Virus record (IMG/VR): IMGVR_UViG_3300034066_001346
Span: 1 to 64,000 of that record
Origin: a virus
Length of the DNA stretch: 64,000 nt
Strand: one strand, 5' to 3'
A model generated the notes under the pieces. It was not told the DNA's origin. It did no database searches and was given only the letters and a program-made list of their open reading frames with translations. Both the position numbers and the translations under genes were made by a program. Positions 15,458 to 22,419 of this stretch are shown here, piece by piece. Every line of letters begins with the position of its first letter. Within the stretch, counting starts at the first letter, position 1.

Positions 15458-15664
15458 ATGGTATCAATCGCACACTCTCTAAACTTCGTAACAGAGGTTG
15501 ATGAAACTAACCCAACAGGTGCCCGTCTATTGGCACTTGATAAGGCGTCACAAATTGCTATGCTAGAAGGCGCATTAAAGTCTATGGTGCTACCTGCAAT
15601 TTATCCAGTACTAGAAACAATTAACGAAGGTGGCTCTTGGGCTATCGTAAAGGTGGCAGAATAA
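15458..15664 (+). CDS. Hypothetical protein
   Basis: 68 residues with a helical middle (LLALDKASQIAMLEGALKSM) and a short beta end. Start follows AACGAAAGGT. Not recognised. Confidence 0.6.
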   Translation: MVSIAHSLNFVTEVDETNPTGARLLALDKASQIAMLEGALKSMVLPAIYPVLETINEGGSWAIVKVAE

Positions 15665-15934
15665 ATGGGATACAACACTGCGCTAGATTTATCTAATGAA
15701 TTAGATTTAGAGGTTGCTCTTGGTTATCACTTGCAAGGTAATCACTATCCACCAGTTCCGCTTTCTATGGTGGAGCCTTGCATAGAAGCAATTGATGCTT
15801 TCTATGATGAGGACTACAATCGTGAAATTGCTTTACCTGAAGGCGTGTTATGGCGTGGACAGGTTACTGCACCCGCATCCGCAATTGTTGATGCACACCA
15901 CTTAAATGCTTGGCTACCAGAGGAGGAATACTAA
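15665..15934 (+). CDS. Hypothetical protein
   Basis: 89 residues, MGYNTALDLSNELDLEVAL..., with VLWRGQVTAPASAIVDAHHL. It abuts the upstream gene directly. Not recognised. Confidence 0.6.
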   Translation: MGYNTALDLSNELDLEVALGYHLQGNHYPPVPLSMVEPCIEAIDAFYDEDYNREIALPEGVLWRGQVTAPASAIVDAHHLNAWLPEEEY

Positions 15935-16074
15935 TGAACAATCTTTATTCTATCTTATCCGAAAGACACCCAGACGGAGACTTTAATGAAATGGATCTAT
16001 GGGAGGCTATCGCAGACTCAGAAGGCTTGGAGCTGAACGAAATTATGGACGGCGACCTAACAGAATACTTGTGA
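15934..16074 (+). CDS. Hypothetical acidic protein
   Basis: 46 residues, acidic and helical. Start overlaps the upstream stop after AGGAGGA. Its stop codon lies within the CRP-like site that follows. Confidence 0.6.
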   Translation: MNNLYSILSERHPDGDFNEMDLWEAIADSEGLELNEIMDGDLTEYL

Positions 16075-16125
16075 TGCTTATCACACCCCAGGGGCTTGAT
16101 AAATGTCAGACCCTAATGCTACAAT
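16070..16125 (+). promoter_or_regulatory. CRP/GlxR-like site and promoter P7
   Basis: TGTGA-TGCTTA-TCACA (16070-16085), ATGTCA (16103-16108), 11 bp, TACAAT (16120-16125). Centre about -54. The site overlaps the preceding stop codon, showing how compact the array is. Confidence 0.8.
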
Positions 16126-16151
16126 AACACCCTAAACAGAAAGGAAGCAAA

Positions 16152-16328
16152 ATGACAGTAAATGGATACACTTACAAGGTTGGCGATTTATTCACCACTC
16201 TTAAGTCAAAGAAAACTGGAGTAATCAAAGAGATTATTCCTAACGCATCTGGCTCGGTGCGTGTGCTACTGGAAATGCCAACAAAGGAAACTCGTTGGAC
16301 AACAGTTAGCAACAATAGCCTAGTATAA
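16152..16328 (+). CDS. Hypothetical beta-rich protein
   Basis: 58 residues, GYTYKVGDLFTTLKSKKTGV..., KOW/SH3-like pattern (V..G......SK.TG.I..I). Start follows AAAGGAAG. Possible RNA or protein interaction module; not proven. Confidence 0.6.
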   Translation: MTVNGYTYKVGDLFTTLKSKKTGVIKEIIPNASGSVRVLLEMPTKETRWTTVSNNSLV

Positions 16329-16350
16329 GGAAGTGGAGGGGTCTCACTAT

Positions 16351-16373
16351 TTGTCAGACCCCTCCGCTATAAT
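16351..16373 (+). promoter_or_regulatory. MotA-type promoter P8
   Basis: TTGTCA (16351-16356), 11 bp, TATAAT (16368-16373). No CRP-like site. Confidence 0.8.
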
Positions 16374-16409
16374 ACAATTAACCAAACCAACTAACGAAAG
16401 AGGAAACAA

Positions 16410-16832
16410 ATGGCTAGAGGAAAAGCAATCTCAGTAAAAATCGCAACACCAAAGGTAATCAAGGCACTTGAGGCAAAGTTAGTAGAACTTAACGCCAACT
16501 ATGCTAATCAAGAAACAAACGAAGCAAAGTACAAGAAGGCTATGGAAAAGTGGCAGAAGGAAATTACTGCCTATGCCGTTTCTAACATCAAGAAGGCAGA
16601 AAACTTCCGTACCAACTATCGTGCTTGGAATAACACTCTCAACATTGACTTTGATTTGACAGTTACACAATCAGACCTGCCAACAGAGCCTGAGCGTGAC
16701 TTTGAGCAGATGGGTCGTCACACATACCTAGAGCAAAAGCAAGAAATCGAAAACGCAATTCGTATTCTCAAGATGACAGATGAGGAAACAGTTAATACCA
16801 GCACTTACAATGCGGTTGCTCGTTATCTCTAA
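16410..16832 (+). CDS. Hypothetical helical protein
   Basis: 140 residues with Lys/Glu-rich helices (about 20-70) likely to form a coiled coil, and a C-terminal helix with EQKQEIENAIRILKM. Start follows ACGAAAGAGG. A hairpin with a TTCG loop (ACACC/GGTGT) lies at about 16870. Not recognised. Confidence 0.65.
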   Translation: MARGKAISVKIATPKVIKALEAKLVELNANYANQETNEAKYKKAMEKWQKEITAYAVSNIKKAENFRTNYRAWNNTLNIDFDLTVTQSDLPTEPERDFEQMGRHTYLEQKQEIENAIRILKMTDEETVNTSTYNAVARYL

Positions 16833-16904
16833 ATAATCTAACGACCTGAGCATGTCGCCAAACTGCTCACACCTTCGGGTGTCCCTACTAACAAAGGTAA
16901 TAAA

Positions 16905-17165
16905 ATGGCTAATCGTTTCAGAATAGAAATCTATGATGAAAACAAGCAAAATGATTTAACAATTTATTCAGAGCAAGGCGTGGACAAAGACTATTTAACT
17001 GAATTAGTTTATAGCAACATAGCACGCTTTGATGGTAATGTAAAAGCATTTGTATTCGATACAATTAAAAAGAAGAAGACAACTGCAATGTTTTTACCAA
17101 TGGAAATAATTACATCTGTTAAATCTAAACTATCTAATACTGCTAAGGAATTACACTTAGCATAA
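16905..17165 (+). CDS. Hypothetical protein
   Basis: 86 residues, MANRFRIEIYDENKQNDLTI..., alternating strands then a basic region (DTIKKKKTTAMF). No promoter of its own is clear; probably read through from P8. Not recognised. Confidence 0.6.
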   Translation: MANRFRIEIYDENKQNDLTIYSEQGVDKDYLTELVYSNIARFDGNVKAFVFDTIKKKKTTAMFLPMEIITSVKSKLSNTAKELHLA

Positions 17166-17225
17166 AGCTTGGGGCGGGATCTTAATGCCTTTTGTGTCCC
17201 GCCCCATCTTCCCAACTTTAAATCT

Positions 17226-17364
17226 GCCCCCAAATATGTGGGCGGTTATCCACAGACTTACGGCCTCCTGTGGAAAACCCCTGAAAATTTGTGAGATTCA
17301 TCACATTTTATTTGTCGACAAATGACTGTCTAATCTTGTTAATGTCAGTGCCCTATGTTATACT
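17226..17364 (+). promoter_or_regulatory. Intergenic cassette: hairpin, DnaA boxes, CRP-like site, palindrome, promoter P9
   Basis: Hairpin GCCCCCA/TGTGGGC (from 17226), perfect DnaA box TTATCCACA (17246-17254), relaxed box (17269-17277), CCCTGAAA (17278), TGTGA-GATTCA-TCACA (17290-17305), palindrome ATTTGTCGACAAAT (17310-17323), ATGTCA (17342-17347), 11 bp, TATACT (17359-17364). CRP-like centre about -74. Confidence 0.8.
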
Positions 17365-17396
17365 CAGTTTATCAACCAACCGAAAGGAAATAAATT

Positions 17397-18401
17397 ATGG
17401 CTCATAATCTAGAAACTGAAAATGGCGAAGTTGCTTTTGCTTTGCGTGGAAAACCAGCATGGCATGGATTAGCAAATCGCATCTTTAATCAAGATGAAGA
17501 AGTTACAACACAAACAATGCTTAATGAAGCAAAGTTGTCTAATTGGAATGTTCGTCTATCTCCAATCACTGAGCACATTCCAGAATCATGGAATGATGTT
17601 TCTACCGCATCTCTTGTGTTGCGTGACAATCCATTCAATGGCGGAACTGATGTTCTTGCTACTGTTGGTAAGCGTTACAAGCCAGTGCAGAATGAAGAAT
17701 TGTTTGCATTTGCTGATGCTATTCATGATGCAGACCCAAATTGTTTTTGGGAATCTGCTGGCTCATTGCGTAGCGGTAAAGTTGTTTTTGGTACTGTGGA
17801 CATTCCCCGCACAATGGTGCTTGACCCACAAGGTGCAAATGACGAGACAAAACTTTATTTAATTGTTTGGACATCTCATGACGGGTCAGTTGCTGTTCAG
17901 GCTGCTGTTACTCCTGTTCGTGTTGTATGCCAAAACACTCTTAACCTTGCAATGCGTAATGCAAAGCAATCTTTTAAGATTCGTCATACACAATCAGTTG
18001 AAGGACGAATTCAAGTTGCCCGTGAGACTCTCGGTCTTGCTCTAGGATACTTTGATGAATTTGAGAAGGAAGCACAAGCAATGTTCAATCAATCAATTAC
18101 TGATGCAGAATTCTCAAAGTTGATTCAGACAATCTACCCAAAGCCTGAAAAGGATTCTAAGGGTGCGCTAAAGAAGTGGGAAAACAAAGTTGTTTTGCTT
18201 GATGATTTGTATCATAACTCACCAACCAATGCGACAATCAAGGGAACAAAGTGGGGCGCATTTAATGCACTTACTGAACGCCTAGATTACTATCGTACTG
18301 CACGAGGAAATTCTGAATCACTTATTGCAGGTGCATCAGGATTTGACCCTGTTCTTACCGCAGAAAAAAATAAAATTAAAAAATTAGTTTCTGCGTTTTA
18401 A
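17397..18401 (+). CDS. DUF932 / TIGR03299-type phage-plasmid protein
   Basis: This 334-residue protein has the pattern of the DUF932 family: PAWHGLA near the start, NWNV, DVLATVGKRYKPVQNEELF, and TPVRVVCQNTLNLAM in the middle. The family is widespread in phages and plasmids but its biochemical function is not established. It is the largest gene of the plus-strand region and a single-gene unit under P9. Start follows CGAAAGGA. Confidence 0.85.
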   Translation: MAHNLETENGEVAFALRGKPAWHGLANRIFNQDEEVTTQTMLNEAKLSNWNVRLSPITEHIPESWNDVSTASLVLRDNPFNGGTDVLATVGKRYKPVQNEELFAFADAIHDADPNCFWESAGSLRSGKVVFGTVDIPRTMVLDPQGANDETKLYLIVWTSHDGSVAVQAAVTPVRVVCQNTLNLAMRNAKQSFKIRHTQSVEGRIQVARETLGLALGYFDEFEKEAQAMFNQSITDAEFSKLIQTIYPKPEKDSKGALKKWENKVVLLDDLYHNSPTNATIKGTKWGAFNALTERLDYYRTARGNSESLIAGASGFDPVLTAEKNKIKKLVSAF

Positions 18402-18443
18402 TAAATAAAAATCCTGAGCAAGATTTAAAACTGCTCACCATTT

Positions 18444-18517
18444 GGTCTGTTAGCTCAGTTGGTTAGAGCGCTACCCTGTCACGGTAGAGGCCGTCGGTTC
18501 AAGTCCGATACAGATCG
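18444..18517 (+). tRNA. tRNA-Asp (GUC)
   Basis: Acceptor GGTCTGT/ACAGATC, anticodon stem CTACC/GGTAG with loop CTGTCAC, T arm GTCGGTTCAAGTCCGAT, discriminator G. Confidence 0.9.
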
Positions 18518-18521
18518 CAAG

Positions 18522-18595
18522 GTGCCATTAGCTCAGTTGGTTAGAGCCCCGAACTCATAATTCGGTCGTCGTAGGTTCAAGTCCTACATGGCACA
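18522..18595 (+). tRNA. tRNA with CAU anticodon (Met or lysidine-Ile)
   Basis: Acceptor GTGCCAT/ATGGCAC, anticodon stem CCGAA/TTCGG with loop CTCATAA, T arm GTAGGTTCAAGTCCTAC. The 1-72 pair is G-C, so it is not an initiator of the usual C·A type. Elongator Met is likely; Ile2 cannot be excluded. Confidence 0.85.
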
Positions 18596-18708
18596 CCTTA
18601 CAGTTGCAGAAAGATGCCCCCATACCTGAAGGCAGCCTAATTCCGTTACGACCAATTTAAAAAAACCCCTGAAATCTGTTGACATTTGTCAGTGGCATCC
18701 GCTATAAT
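18596..18708 (+). promoter_or_regulatory. Intergenic cassette with hybrid promoter P10
   Basis: It holds CCCCTGAAA (18666-18674) and a promoter with both a consensus -35 TTGACA (18679-18684, 18 bp from the -10) and TTGTCA (18686-18691, 11 bp from TATAAT at 18703-18708). It lacks a CRP-like site. The hybrid shows that the TTGTCA box lies in the spacer and is distinct from a -35 hexamer. Confidence 0.8.
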
Positions 18709-18738
18709 TCTGACATATCACCAACGAAAGGATATCAA

Positions 18739-19392
18739 ATGCCAAACTGGGTATTTAATGGATTAACCGTAGAAGGTAATCCTGAATCAGTTAAGAAAAT
18801 GATGGCTCAATTAAATAAGCCATTTACTCAAATGCATGATTCATGGGATGTAAGTAAGAATACATTCATGAAGAAGAATACTTTATATGCAGAGCCTGTC
18901 TTTGCATTTCATAATATCTATAACTACATGGATGCTGGTATTACTGAAGAAGTATATCTTGGTCAGCCTGACTATTCCCTCCCAATTTCAGAAGCAATGA
19001 AGTGTCTTACTGATGACTGGTATAACTTTAATATCCGTGAGTGGGGAACTAAATGGGATGTTGCCGTATCTGTAAATGACAAGTATCCTGATACTAATAT
19101 GGAGGAAACCGCCAATGGTGATAACCATGTAGTTCATTATAATTTTCAAACTGCTTGGGGTCGCCCAATGGGTGCATTAACTAAACTATCTGCACAATAC
19201 CCTGACTTGCTATTTACTTTATCATATGAGGAAGAGACTGGCTGGGGCGGTGAACTAGAAATCCTTCGTGGTGTAGTTATCTCAGAATCAGAATACGATA
19301 ACATTTGTCGTGAATGTGATGAGACTGATTGTTTAATCTATGATGATGAAAAGGGTGTAGAGACATGCCAGAAGTGTGGGTATGAATCATGA
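18739..19392 (+). CDS. Api92-like ferredoxin-fold protein
   Basis: This 217-residue protein starts MPNWVFNGLTVEGNPE and has NIREWGTKWDV and FQTAWGRPMGAL, the hallmarks of the Api92/YubB-like family of phage and plasmid proteins. A C-terminal CxxCDETDC...CQKCG adds a zinc ribbon. Start at 18739 follows ACGAAAGGA. Function of the family is not established. Confidence 0.8.
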   Translation: MPNWVFNGLTVEGNPESVKKMMAQLNKPFTQMHDSWDVSKNTFMKKNTLYAEPVFAFHNIYNYMDAGITEEVYLGQPDYSLPISEAMKCLTDDWYNFNIREWGTKWDVAVSVNDKYPDTNMEETANGDNHVVHYNFQTAWGRPMGALTKLSAQYPDLLFTLSYEEETGWGGELEILRGVVISESEYDNICRECDETDCLIYDDEKGVETCQKCGYES

Positions 19393-20009
19393 CAGATTTA
19401 ATTTCATCTAAATATACATTTGTCTGTGACCCAAATGAATGTGATTCTTTAATCGAACTAACATCATCAGATGGATTTGGATTCCCATCTGGTGTGACCG
19501 AGCTCACATGCCCTTGTGGTCGCAAGACTACATTATTGTCAGTGGAGCATGCTACACTACCAACAACAAACCAAACGAAAGAGGAAAAAATGGACCAGCC
19601 AGTAATCGATAACCACTACATGACACGAGACTTCCTTGAGTCACAGTTAGTAGAAAACAAAGCACGCATAGCACAGTTAGAAGAACAGATTCAGCGTGTA
19701 ACTCAGCGTGACTATGCAACCGCATCAACCTTAAATAAGTTGCGTGATGACATGAAGATATTTACTCTGGAGGGACTTGATGACGATTCTATTACAGAAT
19801 ATCAAGCCGAAGAAATTGCAAGCATCTGCGGTTTCGAACTAACAAATGAATTTGAGTTGACTGTAACAGTTCAATATTCAGTTACAGTTAATGCTAGAAG
19901 CGAAGAGGATGCTATTAATTCAATTCACGATACAGACTTTGACACAGTGTCATATGATGAACCAATTACATATTTGTCATCATCTATAGATTCAATCGAG
20001 GTGGACTAA
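19389..20009 (+). CDS. Zinc-ribbon leader fused to a second protein with an internal start
   Basis: The 206-residue frame begins at 19389 (ATGA overlap with the upstream gene) with a zinc-ribbon-like part (CDPNEC, CPCG, residues 13-44). In the same frame a full promoter and ribosome site (ACGAAAGAGG) precede ATG at 19590, giving a 139-residue protein (MDQPVIDNHYMTRDF...) with a helical start and a beta-rich acidic end. So two products are likely: a long coupled form and a short form from its own transcript. Confidence 0.7.
   Translation: MTDLISSKYTFVCDPNECDSLIELTSSDGFGFPSGVTELTCPCGRKTTLLSVEHATLPTTNQTKEEKMDQPVIDNHYMTRDFLESQLVENKARIAQLEEQIQRVTQRDYATASTLNKLRDDMKIFTLEGLDDDSITEYQAEEIASICGFELTNEFELTVTVQYSVTVNARSEEDAINSIHDTDFDTVSYDEPITYLSSSIDSIEVD
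19493..19558 (+). promoter_or_regulatory. CRP/GlxR-like site and promoter P11 inside a coding frame
   Basis: TGTGA-CCGAGC-TCACA (19493-19508), TTGTCA (19536-19541), 11 bp, TACACT (19553-19558). Centre about -64. All of it lies within the open frame starting at 19389. Confidence 0.8.
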
Positions 20010-20224
20010 TGTACTTTGAACTTACTGCACCAACTAAGGTGGCCTATGCACGGGCCACCTGGGAGGCGGAGATGCTTGGTTTAGATCCTGAAGCCAGCGA
20101 AGAGCCGTTGACATTCAACATTGGAACTGGTAGTATTGAGAAAGTAACACACCTTAGAGAGAAATACAATCTTGAAGAAGTGTATGTTTCTGAATTCGAA
20201 CCAACGGGATATATAAGGAGTTAA
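20009..20224 (+). CDS. Hypothetical protein
   Basis: 71 residues, MYFELTAPTKVAYARATWEAE..., helical start then beta end. Overlaps upstream stop by 1 nt. Not recognised. Confidence 0.6.
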   Translation: MYFELTAPTKVAYARATWEAEMLGLDPEASEEPLTFNIGTGSIEKVTHLREKYNLEEVYVSEFEPTGYIRS

Positions 20225-20225
20225 A

Positions 20226-20372
20226 GTGTCAGACTACAAAGAAGGATTTACAGACGGGTACAAGTTTGCTCGTGAAGAACTAATGGAGAAGTTGCGTGAG
20301 ATTGATATCACCGATATCGATTCATGGTTACTTAATCAATTAGCAGATATGATTGAAGGCAACGACCTGTGA
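20226..20372 (+). CDS. Hypothetical acidic protein (GTG start)
   Basis: 48 residues, MSDYKEGFTDGYKFAREELM..., a pattern (GF.DGY..A.EE) common in short actinophage proteins. GTG start at 20226 follows AGGAG; overlaps the next gene by 4 nt. Confidence 0.6.
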   Translation: MSDYKEGFTDGYKFAREELMEKLREIDITDIDSWLLNQLADMIEGNDL

Positions 20373-20575
20373 CAGAAGACTTAACTAGATGGATTGGCTG
20401 TGACCAATGTGGCACGGCTCAAGCAATGTATGTAGTTAAACTAGTAGAAGGTGAGCTTTTCTTTTGTGGCCACCACTACAATGCAAGCAAGCGTGGCCTT
20501 GACAAGGTCGCATATGAAGTAGTAGAATTAAACAAAACCGAAGCAGTACCTACATTAGAAGAGGCGGAACTATAA
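20369..20575 (+). CDS. DUF7455-like zinc protein (GTG start)
   Basis: 68 residues with WIGCDQCGTAQAMYVV...GELFFCGHHYN, i.e. CxxC plus CxHH, matching a short zinc protein family common in actinobacteria and their phages. The family function is unknown. GTG overlaps the upstream TGA. Confidence 0.75.
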   Translation: MTEDLTRWIGCDQCGTAQAMYVVKLVEGELFFCGHHYNASKRGLDKVAYEVVELNKTEAVPTLEEAEL

Positions 20576-20940
20576 TGGGAGACAGAGCAAATTTTGGATT
20601 TAAACAAAACAGCGGTGACACATTGTTTTTGTACGGGCACTGGGCAGGTCACAACATGCTTGGCAACTTGGCAGCAGCGCTGTCTGCAGCAGAGCCAAGG
20701 TGGGGTGACTCATCCTATGCAACACGAATTGCTACATCACATTTAATTGGAGATGAATGGACTTCAACAACTGGTTGGGGCTTTAGCATTAATCGATTGG
20801 ATGACAATGAGCACAAGGTACCTGTTGTCAATTGGGCAGAACAAACCGTAACTCTTTTTGAAGAGGACCTTACTACAGTCGTAGCAAAGTTCGGCATTGC
20901 TGAATTTGTAAATAGGTATACATTAGTCTCAGTTGACTAA
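20575..20940 (+). CDS. Conserved phage protein, unknown
   Basis: 121 residues, MGDRANFGFKQNSGDTLFLY..., with YGHWAGH and W-rich strands. I recall this opening from many actinophage and plasmid unknowns. No function is assigned. Last gene of operon P11. Confidence 0.65.
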   Translation: MGDRANFGFKQNSGDTLFLYGHWAGHNMLGNLAAALSAAEPRWGDSSYATRIATSHLIGDEWTSTTGWGFSINRLDDNEHKVPVVNWAEQTVTLFEEDLTTVVAKFGIAEFVNRYTLVSVD

Positions 20941-20945
20941 TATGA

Positions 20946-21082
20946 TATAATAGTATTTTAGGGTGCTTCTATCTAGTCGTATGGCCAGGAGCTAAGTAAG
21001 GCAGAGATTGTTACTTTCGTTGGTTACTCTTAGCAGCCCTAATCTATGGTCCCCCAGGTAAGATCTGGGGGATCTTCTTTTT
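20946..21082 (+). ncRNA. Unknown ~125-nt structured RNA with own promoter and terminator
   Basis: TATAAT at 20946-20951 is followed by AGGGTGCT (20960-20967), which pairs with AGCA-G-CCCT (21032-21040) across about 65 nt. An inner AGAG.../...CTCT hairpin lies at about 21004-21030. A terminator follows: GGTCCCCCAG/CTGGGGGATC (21048-21074) then TTCTTTTT. No tRNA, tmRNA or 6S pattern is recognisable. Expected length is about 125 nt. Confidence 0.7.
21048..21082 (+). terminator. Intrinsic terminator
   Basis: Ten-base-pair GC-rich stem (one G-U) with a 7-nt loop and U-rich tail; ends the unknown RNA. Confidence 0.9.
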
Positions 21083-21134
21083 GCCCACAAAGACATGAGG
21101 GTATATTATTCTCTTTAAGAAGTCAAGTAAAAAT

Positions 21135-21219
21135 CCCCTGAAATTTTGTGAGCTTTGCCACAATGTGGCGGGTATCACATAGGAAATCTATTCCATTTGT
21201 CAGTGCCTTAATATATAAT
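21135..21219 (+). promoter_or_regulatory. Intergenic cassette: two CRP-like sites and promoter P12
   Basis: CCCCTGAAA (21135), TGTGA-GCTTTG-CCACA (21147-21162) and TGTGG-CGGGTA-TCACA (21164-21179), each with one imperfect half, TTGTCA (21197-21202), 11 bp, TATAAT (21214-21219). Centres at about -71 and -54. Confidence 0.75.
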
Positions 21220-21243
21220 AATCACATAACGAAAGGGATAAAA

Positions 21244-21456
21244 ATGGAAGCATTTACAGATACAGTAGGAGAGCATATTCTTGGAGCAATTCAAGTAGAT
21301 ATTGAGCAACATCTATTTGAGCAATGGAACAATGCTAACTTAGATGAAGGCTCAGCATATGCAGAATATAAGTTTATGCAATTTGCACCTGATAACTTAA
21401 AACAATCATATAATGAATACTACGGGTATATTGAAGGAGATGAGTTCTTACTATGA
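21244..21456 (+). CDS. Hypothetical acidic protein
   Basis: 70 residues, MEAFTDTVGEHILGAIQVDI.... Start follows ACGAAAGGGA. Heads an operon of short acidic genes. Not recognised. Confidence 0.6.
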   Translation: MEAFTDTVGEHILGAIQVDIEQHLFEQWNNANLDEGSAYAEYKFMQFAPDNLKQSYNEYYGYIEGDEFLL

Positions 21457-21608
21457 TGTTAGGATATACTGAAATAGATATAGATAGAATGAAGTTTGCT
21501 TTGAATATGGCTGCTTTCTATTTACCGCCAGCCCAAGAAGATATCAAAATTAGATTAGAAGAAGTTCATGAGTTTTTAGACAAAATGCTAGCGGAAGGGA
21601 AAATGTAA
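21453..21608 (+). CDS. MLGY-type small protein, copy 1
   Basis: 51 residues starting MMLGYTEIDIDRM and ending EVHEFLDKMLAEGKM. It shares MLGY...D-D-x-M and (Q/H)EFL...(M/W)AEG with the next gene, so the two are tandem paralogues. Coupled by ATGA overlap. Confidence 0.6.
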   Translation: MMLGYTEIDIDRMKFALNMAAFYLPPAQEDIKIRLEEVHEFLDKMLAEGKM

Positions 21609-21766
21609 TGTTAGGTTATTCTAATAAAGATCTAGATGAAATGGTCTATGCAATTCAATCTGTAATAACTACCGTGGATTCCAATGATGACCCGTTTTTA
21701 CACGGGAACTTATGGAAAGCACAGGAGTTTCTACAAGGACTATGGGCAGAGGGTTATTTTGACTAA
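21608..21766 (+). CDS. MLGY-type small protein, copy 2
   Basis: 52 residues, MLGYSNKDLDEMVYAIQ...AQEFLQGLWAEGYFD. Paralogue of the preceding gene; overlaps it by 1 nt. Function unknown. Confidence 0.6.
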   Translation: MLGYSNKDLDEMVYAIQSVITTVDSNDDPFLHGNLWKAQEFLQGLWAEGYFD

Positions 21767-21944
21767 GTCATCCCACTTCCTAGAATATATAAAGCTTCAT
21801 TTAATTAGTCTTATCCAGGACTTAGATAAGTTACATTCAACTGATGATAACTTTAAATTTGTTGAAGGACAAATTGAGGCAACCAGGCATTTATTGTCAG
21901 TGGCAACTGATATAATGAACTCTACTAACGAAAGGTATGAATAA
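21759..21944 (+). CDS. Hypothetical protein (TTG start)
   Basis: 61 residues, TKSSHFLEYIKLHLISLIQDLD..., helical, with a GQIEATRHLL end like the two MLGY genes. The TTG at 21759 sits behind AGAGGG; longer in-frame starts overlap the previous gene too deeply. Promoter P13 is embedded in its 3' end. Confidence 0.5.
   Translation: MTKSSHFLEYIKLHLISLIQDLDKLHSTDDNFKFVEGQIEATRHLLSVATDIMNSTNERYE
21894..21916 (+). promoter_or_regulatory. MotA-type promoter P13, inside a gene
   Basis: TTGTCA (21894-21899), 11 bp, TATAAT (21911-21916), within the end of the preceding coding frame; leader contains AACGAAAGG before ATG 21944. Confidence 0.75.
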
Positions 21945-22147
21945 TGAATATAACATCTAGAGAAGTTACTTATCGTTCCGCCGTCGAACAAATCTTTTTT
22001 GAGGACGGGACTGAATTAGTAATAACAATTGGCGCTCCTGCCGAAGGCGGAGGCGATATCGATATTGAATATAATTGGGTAGAAGGAAAGCCTGATTGGG
22101 CAGACAACTTAAATGAATCAACACTAGTGAACTATGAGGTAATCTAA
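21944..22147 (+). CDS. Hypothetical acidic beta protein
   Basis: 67 residues, beta-rich, IFFEDGTELVITIGAPAEGG.... First gene of operon P13. Not recognised. Confidence 0.6.
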   Translation: MNITSREVTYRSAVEQIFFEDGTELVITIGAPAEGGGDIDIEYNWVEGKPDWADNLNESTLVNYEVI

Positions 22148-22419
22148 TGAATCAAGAAGACATTGGGCTCCCGCCCCATTTGCAACGCATGGTCAATGCA
22201 GGAGTATCAGGCCTTGACATTATCCACGGTGAACTAAAGAACTTAATGCTGATTGCCGAGCAAGAACTTGCAGACGCAATCGAACGGGAAGAGGAGTCAG
22301 AAGAAGCAATGGACTCCATGGTCCGTACGGAATGTGAAGGCGCACTAGACACCTTGGTAGCGCTATATGAACTTACTTACCAACTATCATTTGCGATTGG
22401 AGCACGGAATGAAGCCTGA
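22147..22419 (+). CDS. Hypothetical acidic helical protein
   Basis: 90 residues, LPPHLQRMVNAGVSGLD then two Glu-rich helices. Overlaps both neighbours (1 and 11 nt). Not recognised. Confidence 0.6.
   Translation: MNQEDIGLPPHLQRMVNAGVSGLDIIHGELKNLMLIAEQELADAIEREEESEEAMDSMVRTECEGALDTLVALYELTYQLSFAIGARNEA

Noticed and set aside
18679-18738. Longer start for the Api92-like gene
   Set aside because: It would translate promoter P10; the family begins MPNW at 18739, right after a good ribosome site.
20958-21045. tRNA or tmRNA call for the RNA at 21 kb
   Set aside because: No T-arm GTTCRANNC, no anticodon arm geometry, no CCA-like end or tag frame.
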